Part shown: positions 13,899 through 24,360 of the stretch, one piece after another
Layout: each line of letters opens with the position of its first letter
Numbering within the stretch: position 1 is the first letter of the stretch
NCBI GenBank assembly: GCA_028015205.1
Contig: CM051512.1
Coordinates: forward strand, 5,516,755-5,580,754
Length of the DNA stretch: 64,000 nt
From: Mytilisepta virgata
Lineage: Eukaryota; Mollusca; Bivalvia; Mytilida; Mytilidae
Direction: 5' to 3'
The notes under the pieces: generated by a model
The model's input: the letters and a program-made list of their open reading frames with translations, nothing else
Databases searched by the model: none
What the model was told of the DNA's origin: nothing
Translations under genes and position numbers: made by a program

Positions 13899-16800
13899 AT
13901 TCTACTCGATTTGTCTGTCATGTATAAAAATGTATGGAATCTCGCTCCTGTTACAGTGATCTGCGGCTGAGTGTATTTTGAAATAAACTTGTAAACTTGT
14001 AACAAACCACTACAAATAAATAACTTTAAACTAATATTAGATTATTACTGTATTTAATGACTACTTACACTGTACAGAAAACCTCCCATACCAGGTCCTG
14101 ACATAAACCCTATACCAACAAACACTTCAAGGATACCCTATAATGGAAAATTATATTATAAATTCTTCATTTCCATATTTCGCCCATATGGGTCAAACAA
14201 ACGCAATACAGTACAATATAGAAGATAAAATAAACAAAAACATATACAGCGAGACATTATTATTAATCCAGAAGTGAACTGACCAAAACAGACCTAATTT
14301 TCGCAATTCTAATGATCGCTTTAAAAAATCTTACTTCAGACAAAATACTTGAGCCTAAAATAAAATTTCATTTGTTTGGCATTGCCGCCCGACCCACTGA
14401 AAAACTTGCCGCTCAAATAATTTTATTTGCGTTTCAGAATTTTTTTTTTTTTTTTGTATTAAAAAAAAATCGGAATCTTGCCAGAATTTTGATCGTATCC
14501 GTGGAGCTTGTTCCGGGCTTTACATATTTCAAATCACAATCGTAAAAGCGCTTCCTGTATACTGTATTGAGAGCAAACGTGTAATTGTAATAGTGACCTT
14601 CGGGCGTACGAAGTCATTGAAACCATTTTTTCTAAATTCCCCTTCAAAAAACAAATAATTACTCATCTTTGCTATTGAGATGATGGGATAATTCTTTTCA
14701 ATTGAGATTATCTCCAAATAGAAAAACTCTTCAAAATTGCAAATCAAGAGCACAAATTATTGAAATTTACTTACAACTACTCATACCATCAACAACATTT
14801 TTAGATACTAAAATATACAGGAAAAAGAGAAGGGAAAAGATACAAAGAAACAGGTATTCTAGATATATAATCATTCCACAAACCAATGGAAACCTTTGGA
14901 TACTTACATCGATCCTCATCCCACAATGACAAATTATTCAAAAGAAAAGTAAAAGAGGAAATAATTAGACACATACGAAACAACAGTGACCCAGAACAAA
15001 GAAAACAAGAAATCGAACTAACTATCCAATGATTATTAAAAAGAGGATATAAAGCAAAAGAAATCAATTCCATAATCAAATCAACGAACATTATGTCATG
15101 GGCGAAAACTCTTGAATATAAGAAAAAATCTAACACAAATATTCCGCTAGTTCTTACAACAAAACATCATAGCAGTTACGACATCTACCAAAGTTAATCC
15201 GAAAACACCTCATTACTGAATGTGAACTAATTGTTTCAAAGACCACCAATGGTTGCATACAAGCGTAACAAAAACTTGGCGCAATATGTAACTTCAGCTA
15301 AAATGCATACAAACTAAAAATCTAAAACCAAAAGTTTAAATAATCTTAACAAATGTGTTTATTCTACTAAACACTAAAATGGCAACACCATATACTGTCC
15401 TATTTATCTACAAAACATAATTGGGTTAAAGAGAAATCCTCTAACAGCCATCACAAAATGCATACGACTTAAATAAATTAAATTAATTAAATAAATATGT
15501 TGCCACACTTATCTACAATTTAATTAAATAAATATGTTGCCACACTTATCTACAATTTAATTAAATAAATATGTTGCCACACTTATCTACAATGTCATTA
15601 AATAAATATGTTGCCACACTTATCTACAATTTCATTAAATAAATAGGTTGCCACACTTATCTACAATTTCATTAAATAAATATGTTGCCACACTTATCTA
15701 CAATTTAATGCACATATATGGATTAATCGAACTAATCTACACTAAATGATTCAAAAAAGATTAATTGAGAAGTAGGTGTATGGGCCTTGCGTGTAATTGT
15801 AATTGCATGTAATTGTAATATGTCATATCTTCCTATTTTTTCCTGTGAAAAACCAGTCTGAAAATATAAAGCTTTTAAATGTAAAAAATAATAATTTCCC
15901 TACCTACCTATCCACCTGCTGATAGTGTGGGTCGGCAATGCCAAACAAACAATTTTTTAAAGGTGGCCTTGGATTTGGTATAATTTTTTCTGAGTTTTTG
16001 TTCAAATTCAAATATAGGGTAGATTTTAAATTTTTTTGAAAGAACTTTGTTTCTTAAAGTTGGTTGTATACAATTCAAGAATTGATATTCATCATCAATT
16101 TATCATAGTAATAAGAGTTGTTTTGAAGCAATTTATCGGTGTATAAAGGAGACCAATTCAATCACAAACTGAATAAAGTCCAAAGGACTTTATGTTAAGT
16201 TTGTGAGTGACCTGGTCGAGCTCACATATTCATACGCTGAATGTCATATTGGAATTATTGTACAATATGCATAATTTGTGTTCCCTAATGATATTTTTAT
16301 AACATCCAGTCTCAATTATACATTAACAGATTTAAAAATCTGTTGGGATAAACCATTACGGCACAGACCATTTGATTTTCTGGGAGGGCCTGGGATTTTT
16401 TGAAAAAAAAATAGTCTGTCCTACATTTTGATAAAAAGGAATAATCTAGCCTATTCAGTTGTTAACAAAAATTTTCTGGCTTCATCTTCAGCAAGTATTT
16501 CATGTATGATGTAAAGTATTCTTGCTTCGCTCGCTTGCTACATCATAAATACACTGTACATGTACTTGTATTTCAATACAATAATAATGCATACACGGAG
16601 TACAAATGGAGTATCTAAATCTACTTTTGTGATTAGAGGTGTTGAGGTTCCCTGTGTTTTTCTTTTCAATGTTATTTGAACAGAAGAACATACATATTAA
16701 AATATTAAAACATTTTGAGAACATAAAGGTTTATTTCAATTGAGATAAAAAACCTCATCAGTCAGTTGGTTGCAAAGCTATTCTTCAAATTATTGCAAAG

Positions 16801-19800
16801 GTTACTCCATTAGAATCTAACTAACCCACAACAGGATGAAACTAGAGGTAAAGTGAGAGACCTCACAAACGTGATTACAGAAAATAGCAAATGAACCAAA
16901 GGGGTTGCCTGGTTATATACAAAATTCTTTATGCAAAACTACGAAAAAAACAAAGTTTATAGATATCATATTCCTTTGTCTACAAATGTTGAAAAAAAAT
17001 TTCGGGCTTTGGTTCAACTGAAAAACAATTTTCTTGCTTGGTTTGCATTGAAAAAAAAATCTGGCTTGATATAAGACCCCAGAGAACCAAGCTTGATTTT
17101 AATAATTTGTATCAAATTTTCATGTTACATTTTGTTATAAATACACTTTGTCGACACAGAGATTGAGAGTTTTAACCCTACACATATCTGGGTGTGTTTG
17201 ACTCCAATCTTAATTTACAATGATAGCAAAGTTTTCTGACAAAGTTAAGAATCTCGTTTTGGTACTTTGAGTTCCTCTAATGGCTGCCACAATATAGTCT
17301 GCCACACAGAAAGTGGCTTAAAACCCAAAATTAAGAAACAGATCTCCTGTTACTGCGGATTCAGGTTTTATCATAGGCATCAAATTTCATTTTTTAAAAA
17401 GAAAAAAATAATTTTCAAAGATATTGAATTTCGTGACTTTCCCATTTAATGTATTACATGTGTTATGATGGATGTTTCATAAGCTAATATTGTTATAACA
17501 GAAAAATGAACTCTCCTCCTTGCTCAACATTGGCAGGATAACAGAGTGTCAGATTTGATGGAAGTAACTCCAAAACAAATAATTTACTAATTTCAGCAAC
17601 CATTAGGTGGAACTCAATAAACTCAGTACAGGCTAACTTCATATCATACTAAAAACATACAAAAACTGTCCCAACATGGTCAGCAAACTCCTTAGCAGTT
17701 AATGCATAACTGGCTGTCTGTAAAGAACTACATCCGAGTGCCAAGAAAACTCGTAATAAGAAACAGTAGACGATGAACGTCATATTACTCTCTGTGGTGT
17801 CCACATACGTCAAGATTCTGTAAATATAAATAAAATAGAATGAAAAGCTAATTCATCTTTTTGTCTAAATTTGTTAAATATTTTTAAAAAATATGCCATG
17901 ATATCAATTTTGATATATCTCTTTTGGTTTTGTACTTTCGAGGTAAGAATATTGACCATATCTAATTGTTAGATTTGTTTGAATTTTGAATTTGTAAAAT
18001 CAAAACTCATCTTCTGGATACGCATGATACAATTGTATTTAATTACCCCAGTACTTTTTCATGATGTTTAAAACCAATTGTTTAACAAAGGAGTGGACAA
18101 TAAAAGATTAAGTAATGCCATTAAAGGAGAAACTTAATATTTTGCCACAGTTACCTCCCCTGATTTCAAAATGCAACTTTCAGAAATTTTTTTCTTTGAT
18201 ATGAAATAATTATTTTGAGAATAACCATTAATGCCAATTCCAGACAAGGAGAATTTCGTGCACAGTGGCCTTGCCAAATGTGACTTGAATAACGAATTAT
18301 ATCCATGTGATAAAAAATGAAAATCTATCACCCGTTCCATTCATTTTAGAAGTGGTAGATGACAATCAATCATTTAACTTGAATTGTAACTAACAGAAAA
18401 AAAACATAGGATATTCTATTCTATTCTAACAATGCATGTACATGTTGGTTATCACACTGTATTGGCTTTTATAATATAAAATTACAGCCTTCAGAAGAAG
18501 GTAATATACATAATTAAATTAAGGGTTATTTTTCCGAGGGCTTTTGGCCCGAAGAAAAATAACCTTATTGAGATTTAATAATTATGAATATTACTGCCTT
18601 CTGAAGGACAAAATGTTATTATTATACTGAACTAAACTCCTGGACAAATATCAGTTATTACGCTATCGTTGATTCTCGCACTCATTGATTATTGCGTGAG
18701 AAAAACTGGAGTTATTTTATTTGCACGCTAAAAAACAACGTAGTTATTTTACCTGTAGTTGCTATAGTAAAATATAATAGTGTATTTTATACACCACAAT
18801 GTCAGGATAGATAAGGAAGTAAATTTGGGTGCCAAAAAAATACCACTATGACTGTCTGTACAAAGTCGGACTTTCTGTTGTCTTTATGATTGTTTTTTGT
18901 GCTCTTTTGTGTTATTGTTTGCCTGGGGTCCTATCTGTTGGGTGACCTTCATTGATTAGTACGTCACTGTTGACCTTTCCTGACATCCATTTTGTTGTTT
19001 GTGTTACATTTACATTGTACCTACCCAAATAAAACTGTACAACCTGCAGACAAGAACAGACCTGCAATGTACATAAATCTCAATCCTAAAATGGGTAACT
19101 GAAAAAAAAAACATGATAAGTTAGTCTAGATCTATCATCACCATAAAATGTAAATATGGTCCCTAAAGAAATTTCCATGTCAGATATGAGATTTTAAGGT
19201 AGGAGATACATAAATGTTTTTTTTTGTTTATCTCGGTTTCAGCAAAATTTACTATATTATGTCACCCTGTCTTTACAAGTGGGGGAAGTAGGAGAACCAT
19301 GAACCTACAGCAGGAATACTAACAATCTTTGTCAATTAAGATTGTTACAGTAGTAAAATACACCTTGTCCTGAGCTGGTAGCCCTGAAGTTACTACATGC
19401 AACATATGTTACCCCTGAAGTGACCATACACAATAAGTAAAAAATGCACAGTAAATATAAGACAACATCTAGCTGTGACATCTGAAATCTACATTGTTAC
19501 TTATATAATAAATTTTTTTATCAATCTCCATTTTTAAATCATTTCCTGTTTTTTGTGAAATTATGCATGTAACCAGAATATTAAAAATTATACATTTTAC
19601 TTTATCAAATTCTTAAATCAATGATTTTTACCACAGTTTCTACAAAATTCTGTGAAAGTTATATAATTGTTGTTAAAATCACCATTTCTCAAAAACCTGT
19701 CCCTAGAAGTGATTTCTGAGTGATTTAGGATAGAAAGTTGCTTATGGTCAGGTCTAAAAAAATCTTAGGCATCTTAACATTGGAAAGGCAACATAAGCTA

Positions 19801-22800
19801 CAGGAAATGTTTTTATTGATATTTTAAAGATGTTATTAAGATTTTCTTGAAAAGTGACATTATGGTTTACCTAGCATGAAAACTGTTGATATTTTTCTGA
19901 AAATTGAAATTGGAATTTAACACATCTTGTGTCAACCTCAATTGTCAGCCTTAAAATCACACTTAATAATAGAAAATAATATTACTTACCAAGTGACCAA
20001 ATAAAGGGGATGTAATACATTGTGTCAATGCAAATATTCCAAAGATCCATCCTGATATTGTATCACTAACATTCTTAGAAGCTGCCTAGAAAAAAACTTT
20101 GTCATTTTATTAAAATTAAGTCAGTTTATAAGAACTTTTCCATTTTTTCTTCAATGGAATTAAATATTCAGTGAAAACTAAACACTTGTATGTAGAGAAC
20201 AGACATTATCTTATCATACATGTAAACCACAAATTTACTTTGGATTCCAGCAAACAAAAAATTAAATTTAGGCTTACAAAAGATAATTAATCACAAATGA
20301 CACATTTCACTTTAAAAATTCAAACATTTTACTCTGGGTAGGGGAGACAATCAATCAAAAATCAAATTTCTTACTTCTGACAAAGGCGACAATTCATAAA
20401 TCCACACACATATTATAATTTTATACATTATAAATGGGAAATAACTCATAAACTAGAGGCTCTCTAGAGCCTGTGTCGCTCACCTGGATTTAACTTTTCA
20501 CCTTGAGCAGGACTAAACATTTAAGTGTTGCAGTCAATTTGGCTGGTTTTTCTATGGGGTCCTATGTTAAACAAAGTTCGGCTGTGGCAGCCATCTTGGT
20601 GGACAGTCCAGGTCAATGGACATATTTCTAAAAGAGAACCATGCTAAGTTTTGTTCCAACTGGCTAAGTGGTTTCAGACAAGAAGATTTTTAAATGAATT
20701 TAAAAATATAGGGTCCTATATTAAATTAAGTTCGGCTGTGGTGGCCTCTTGGTTGTCAATCCAGATGATCGGACATATTTCTGAAAGAGGACCATCTAAG
20801 GACCCATGCTGCCAACTTAAGTTCCAATTGGCTGAGTAGTTTCAGACGAGAAGATTTTTGAGTGAATTTCCAATAGGGTCCTATGTTAAACTAAGTTCGG
20901 GTGTGACGGCCATCTCGGTTCACAGTCAACGAAATCGGACACTTTTTCTGAAAGAAGACCTACTAAGGACCATTGCTACAAAGTCTGATTCCAATTGGTC
21001 AAGTGGTTTCAGACAAGAAGATTTTTCAATGAATTTACCCATAAGGTCCTATGTTAAACTAAGTTCAGGTGTCACAGCCATCTTGGTTGACTGTCTGGGT
21101 TGACACAATTCTGAAAGAGGACCATCTAAGGACCAATGCTACCAAGTCTAGTACTAATCGGCTAAGTCAAGTTTCAGACAAGAAGATTTTTGAGTGAATT
21201 TCCCGTAGGGTCCTATGTAAAACTAAGTTCGGCTGTGGCGCCCATATTGGTTGATAGTCCCAGTCATCAGACATATTTCTGAAAGAGGACCATCTTAGGA
21301 CCATTGCTGCCATTTCTGGTTCCAATTCGTCAAGTGGTTTCAGACAAGAAGATTTTTCAATGAATTTTCCCATAGGGTCCTATGTTAAACTAAGTTCGGC
21401 TGGGGCAGCCATCTTGGTTAACAGTTTGGGTCATCAGACATATTTCTGAAAGAGGACCTCCTATGGACCATTACTGCCAAGTTTGGTTTCAATTTGCGTT
21501 GTAATTTCATGAAAGAAGATTTTTCAAATTCATCCCCCCGTTTTTCTATTTTTAGTAACAGCAGCCATGTTCTTGGAAGTCAGGGATGCCGGATATAAAT
21601 TTGGAAGGGGGCCACCCAAGGACCATTCCACCAAAGTTTGGTCCCAATTGGCACAGTGGTTTCAAAGGAGAAGATCTTTTAAGGAAAGTTTACGCAGGAC
21701 GCCGTCTTTAAAGGGCAAAAACTCCTATAAGGGATCAATCAATGATTTTGGTCATGTTGACTTATTTGTAGATCTTACTTTGATAAACATTTTTGCTGTT
21801 TACAGTTTGTTTTTATCTATAATAATATTGAAGATAATAACCTAAAACTGCAAAATTTTGTTAAAATTAACAATTCAGGGGCAATAACCCAACAAAGGGT
21901 TGACCGATTCGTCTGAAAATTTCATGACAGGTAGATCTTGACTTGATAAACATTTTTAACCCATGTATGTTTTGCTCTAAATGCTTTAGTTTTTGAAATA
22001 TTAGACAAAAACTGTCGTTTACCCCTATGTTCTATTTTTAGCCATGGCGGCCATGTTGATTGGCAGGCGGGGTGGTCGGACACAATTTTTAAACTAGATA
22101 CCCCAATGATGATTGTGGCCAAGTTTGGTTAGATTTAGCCCAGTAGTTTCAGAGGAGAAGGTTTTTGTAAAAGTTAACAAAAATGACGACGACGACGTAC
22201 GACGATGGACGCCAAGTGATGAAAAAAGCTCACTTGACCTTTCAGCTCAGGTCAGCTAAAAATATGATTTTGCTTTTGATAAGGAAGATAATCCATCAAA
22301 AACCATATATCTTACATTCTGCCAAGGGAGATAACTCATAAATCACACATAATACTCAACAAAGACCTCAAGTGTTCTTCATGTATGGGAAATAACTCAT
22401 AAAAAATACTATTTTGCTTTGGCTTCAGTTTTGTTTAGTTGGGGGTTTTATGCTGTTTTCATCATAAAATTCTTGTACAATTTCATGACATTTTGTGAAA
22501 CATCAGTTTACAACATGACATATGTAAAATTCTGAATCTGATATTTTTTTAAAGACCCATAATTCTAAGATGGAAAATCTAAAGTGCCTGTGTTTGATAC
22601 ATGTTTGTAAAGACTGATAAAAAGTTTTTTACAGACTTGTTACATGCATTTCAAGGGGTGTAACAATGTCTGTAGATCCTCTTTCCCAGTAAGGAGTGGT
22701 ACCTGTTCACAGTAATAGTTAAAAAATGTTGATGTACACTTTTTGAAGTGCTCTTTGTAAACTTGTGCAAAATGTTGACAATTATGGATGACCCCAGTTA

Positions 22801-24329
22801 TCATTGTATCAGTCTGATAAATACATCAGGTGATTACTTTACGTAAATCAAATATCTATATGGACAGAACAAACACATTTTATCATATTTTTACCTATCA
22901 GGACATTGACCATACAATCTGCAAATAATCTCGGAATCGTGTGATATGCATGCAATACAGATGTGCATTTGTTTTGAAGTCCCATGCTGTTATTTATAAA
23001 CAAATTAAACAAGCAGTAAAACACATTTTCTTGATAATGTAAAACACTTAAATTAATTTTTGAAAAATGGAATTTGAAAATTTTGCTTTGATAAAAGAAA
23101 ATATAGCAAATTTTTATATTCTGAATTTTTATCTCTAGCTTATGCTATTAATCCTCATCACACATTTAATTATTTCTTTTGCTATATCATGACAAGTTAA
23201 AATTAAAGCTTATTCATTTTGTAACCTCATACATGTAAACAGCTTGCAATTGATATTTCAGTCAAAACAGATATATACATGTATAAATTTCTCTTGCCCA
23301 AAGTATTTCTTTTGCTATATCAAGTTAAAATTAAAGCTTATTCATTTCCAATTGGCCCAGAGGTTTCTGAGGAGAAGATTAAAATGTGAATTGTGGAAGA
23401 TGGACAACTGACACCAAGTGATGACAGTAGCTTACCTGACCCGAAGGAAAATGAGAAGAATTGTGAGAAAATATCACAATTATCAATCAATCAGAATCCT
23501 TGCTTCTTATTTAAGGTTTAATTATTCTATGACAATGTGATGTAAAATTTCTTTCTTTCATGAAATGAAGAAAAAAAATCATGATAGAAGTCAGTGTGTT
23601 GCAGAGAAAATGGGCAGAGGCAGATCCGAGTAAAACCAGGGGATGTGACACACAAACTCCATGTCTCAAGTGTCTCAAGCAAACTCAAAGTTCACATAGT
23701 AATTTCTGATTTCCAGGAGAAGCACAATACCAAAGAATAATATTAATTGTATATAAAAATTAAGAAATTACCTCATCTGGAAAAAATGGAGCAATTAGTG
23801 ACAAACTAAGAAAGGATAGGAAGCTACTTAAGCACAGACTTATCATTATCAATTTATGTCTGTTTCCCAGAGAACGGAAGGAAAATGATAACGCTGAACT
23901 TCCTGTAGTAGTTTCAGATTCTTCTGAAGAATCATCTTGAAGTTTTTTTGGTTGATCTTTTACTTCATAAACATGTTCCGACTGCGACCACAGTAATGCT
24001 TTTTCATCGGAAACATTAACTCTCTTTCTATGGTCACCGATACTAATTTTGGTGGAATCTGATTCAACGAACGATTCATCATACTGGTTACTTGTAGGTG
24101 AAGTCCTCCACGATGTTCTGATATCATTTTGACTAAAGCTTACATCTTTGAATGGTGAATTTTGATTTCTATCTAATATATCATTTTGATTTTTATTAAC
24201 GTTAGGGGACACTCTGTTACTAACTGACTTTTGAGCACTGGAGTTCTTTGAGAATTTGAATGAATAGTCATCTTGAACTGATATTTCATCGTTATTTTCT
24301 CCATTGGTATTCTGTTCATCGCTAAACAT
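7114..24329 (-). CDS. SLC18B1-like MFS transporter, copy A (complete, 13 coding exons)
   Basis: Joined exons (minus strand, 5' to 3'): 24329-23772, 20085-19990, 19098-19025, 17817-17661, 14137-14069, 12817-12718, 11821-11676, 11310-11212, 10012-9909, 9128-9033, 8584-8510, 8053-7960, 7314-7114. All junctions are GT-AG and the phases join to exactly 1869 nt, giving 622 residues. A hydrophilic Ser/Asn/Asp-rich N-tail of about 155 residues precedes a 12-helix major facilitator fold. Landmarks are a degenerate motif A after helix 2 (PLFGHL), an antiporter-type motif C in helix 5 (GIGFMSGPGMGG), a second motif A (GWLADK) and a repeat of GPTLGG in helix 11. The cytosolic tail carries an acidic dileucine signal (ETTPLL). 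The family member SLC18B1 moves polyamines into vesicles by proton exchange; that substrate is an inference here. Paralogue of the gene at 47673-61061. Confidence 0.9.
7960..8053 (-). CDS. Copy A exon 12: TM11-TM12
   Basis: 94 nt, phase 2 to 0, residues 525-556. Codes GDFLGPTLGGVLLD, the second GPxxGG motif, then GFPFCCTVTAG leading into helix 12. Donor GTATGT. Confidence 0.86.
8510..8584 (-). CDS. Copy A exon 11
   Basis: 75 nt, phase 2 to 2, residues 500-524 plus a split Gly. Codes ELGFDDDLGMYGLVAGTWG, the loop and entry to helix 11. Confidence 0.86.
9033..9128 (-). CDS. Copy A exon 10: TM10
   Basis: 96 nt, phase 2 to 2, residues 468-499 plus a split Gln. Codes QLWLNIVCLIVLGV and then AALVPTFDVF. 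Counted by eye, 29 of 31 residues match copy B, the best-conserved exon of the pair. Confidence 0.88.
9230..9740. repeat. Degenerate ~160-bp tandem repeat in copy A intron
   Basis: Three to four diverged units share gtggtccctaacaat, acaatactcaagtta, cagaaacctcagttt and aaaggggcataact. The last motif resembles the one in the 169-bp array at 2481-3790. Confidence 0.6.
9909..10012 (-). CDS. Copy A exon 9: TM9
   Basis: 104 nt, phase 0 to 2, residues 434-467 plus a split codon. Codes PDNRAVMIPGF, GMLFLGPSEIL and GLQDLLD. The donor is GTAGGT; extending the exon past it would hit an in-frame TAG at once. Confidence 0.86.
10239..10897 (+). mobile_element. Dispersed element starting aactagaggctcctag
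   Basis: Begins aactagaggctcctagtagc ... tcgctcgcctt and ends acggacgccaagtgatgag ... agctcacttgatcc. It shares these ends with the elements at 20451-22261 and 36721-37842. It lies inside the copy A intron between exons 9 and 8. Confidence 0.65.
10905..11195. repeat. T-rich intron block shared with copy B
   Basis: Long T-rich tract (tcctgtttttgttttatttt, then ttttctttcccgatata near exon 8). The matching intron of copy B has similar text at 51340-51670, showing that intron sequence was duplicated with the gene. Confidence 0.5.
11212..11310 (-). CDS. Copy A exon 8: TM8 and second motif A
   Basis: 99 nt, phase 0 to 0, residues 401-433. Codes FDLEPDIIGLLFLLM, YAISSPICGW and LADKS; GWLADK is the second-half copy of MFS motif A. 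Donor GTAAGT. Confidence 0.88.
11676..11821 (-). CDS. Copy A exon 7: central loop and TM7
   Basis: 146 nt, phase 1 to 0, residues 352-400. A charged central cytosolic loop (DENKKSETKA) is followed by helix 7 and then LDPTLEPHLSHS. Acceptor ttttacag, donor GTAATT. Confidence 0.87.
12224..12393. repeat. 84-bp direct repeat, two copies
   Basis: Units starting at gggtccatcaacaatatggt (12226 and 12310) differ at a handful of positions. The open frame across it is not considered a gene. Confidence 0.75.
12528..12690 (-). repeat. SINE fragment (tRNA-less 3' part)
   Basis: Matches the 3' body of the SINE at 30598-30871 (tttggctatttcgc-like, ttggtggaggaagcc, gtaggaaaatt, agatcggagt). The tRNA-like head is missing. 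Confidence 0.6.
12718..12817 (-). CDS. Copy A exon 6: TM6
   Basis: 100 nt, phase 0 to 1, residues 319-351 plus a split Asp. Codes GGFMMPFTLVGGFMF and NFWLIPHD (helix 6 and the start of the central loop). Copy B has 6 nt more here (two extra residues in the loop). Confidence 0.87.
12888..13137. repeat. 125-bp exact tandem duplication
   Basis: The block with tataactcggttatgaattc recurs 125 bp later (12901 and 13026) and looks identical through cttaatcataag. A very recent duplication, or an assembly artefact. Confidence 0.85.
13858..13896. repeat. GT/TA microsatellite
   Basis: Short (gt)n then (ta)n run in the copy A intron between exons 6 and 5. The block after it (to about 14000, ending aaataaacttgtaaacttgt) looks like the 3' end of a retroelement. 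Confidence 0.8.
14069..14137 (-). CDS. Copy A exon 5: TM5 with motif C
   Basis: 69 nt, 23 codons, phase 0 to 0, residues 296-318. It encodes EVFVGIGFMSGPGMGG, the glycine/proline pattern of antiporter motif C in helix 5 of drug/H+ antiporter-type MFS proteins. Donor GTAAGT. Confidence 0.88.
14702..15310 (+). pseudogene. Penelope-like reverse transcriptase remnant
   Basis: Broken frames read FLDTKIYRK, then KVKEEIIRHIRNNSDP, LLKRGYKAKEI, and finally PPMVAYKRNKNLAQYV. This order (FLD motif, RGY motif, P-x-VA-x-RR/KNKNL end) is typical of the C-terminal part of Penelope-like reverse transcriptases. Several stops and frameshifts. No GIY-YIG endonuclease was recognised after it. Inside the copy A intron between exons 5 and 4. 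Confidence 0.5.
15481..15703. repeat. 37-bp tandem repeat, six copies
   Basis: Unit aaataaatatgttgccacac + ttatctacaatttaatt, six near-identical copies (15497 to 15534 and so on, step 37). Confidence 0.9.
16131..16240. repeat. Foldback repeat, copy 2 (degenerate)
   Basis: Shares atttatcg, ataaagtcc and aagtttgtgagtga with the 1381-1487 copy. The arms are less perfect. It sits in the copy A intron between exons 5 and 4. Confidence 0.5.
17661..17817 (-). CDS. Copy A exon 4: TM4
   Basis: 157 nt, phase 2 to 0, residues 243-295. Codes an external loop (YVDTTESN) and helix 4 (FIVYCFLLRVFLALG), then AKEFADHVGTVF. The donor chosen is GTATGT; a weaker GTTTTT six bases earlier would delete Val-Phe. 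Copy B has the same arrangement at 56273. Confidence 0.88.
18488..18606. repeat. Foldback hairpin
   Basis: Arms ccttcagaagaaggtaatat and atattactgccttctgaagg, with inner pair gggttatttttc / gaaaaataacc around gagggcttttggccc. Foldback element in the copy A intron between exons 4 and 3. Confidence 0.75.
19025..19098 (-). CDS. Copy A exon 3: TM3
   Basis: 74 nt, phase 0 to 2, residues 219-242 plus a split Gly. Codes LPILGLRFMYIAGLF and the rest of helix 3 ending TVLFG. Acceptor cag, donor GTAGGT. Confidence 0.88.
19990..20085 (-). CDS. Copy A exon 2: TM2
   Basis: 96 nt, phase 0 to 0, residues 187-218. Acceptor ctag, donor GTAAG. Codes a short loop (SKNVSDT) and helix 2 (GWIFGIFALTQC), then the degenerate motif A entry PLFGHL. 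Same length and phase as 61061-60966 in copy B. Confidence 0.9.
20451..22261 (+). mobile_element. Element with six ~165-bp core repeats
   Basis: Starts aactagaggctctctagagc ... tcgctcacctg; ends acgccaagtgatgaaaaaag, ctcacttgacc and aggtcagctaaaaa. Core units begin at gggtcctatgttaaactaag (about 20556, 20711, 20876, 21043, 21208, 21374) and hold ttctgaaagaggacc and ttcagacaagaagattttt. It fills much of the copy A intron between exons 2 and 1. The open frames inside it are repeat shadows. Confidence 0.75.
23772..24329 (-). CDS. Copy A exon 1: start codon, N-tail and TM1
   Basis: Codes residues 1-186. The ATG at 24329 is chosen because an in-frame TGA lies 15-17 nt upstream; the exon itself begins after an acceptor (tatttcag) at about 24361, so a 5'-UTR intron lies further upstream. 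Residues 1-158 are hydrophilic and low in complexity, with runs of Ser, Asn and acidic residues, and they are longer than the short N-tail usual in the family. Helix 1 covers about residues 160-180 and ends with APFFPDE. The donor is GTAATT in phase 0. Confidence 0.9.
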
Positions 24330-24360
24330 CCTTTCATCTTCAATTCATTCATCAATTTCT

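Noticed and set aside
14801..15136. Minus-strand 111-codon hydrophobic frame
   Set aside because: Antisense to the Penelope-like RT remnant; hydrophobicity comes from its A-rich sense strand.
15481..15703. CRISPR-like or regulatory array of 37-bp units
   Set aside because: Units are contiguous without variable spacers: a minisatellite.
20651..22122. Open frames of 60-92 codons on both strands
   Set aside because: They run through the ~165-bp core repeats of a dispersed element and share no protein feature.
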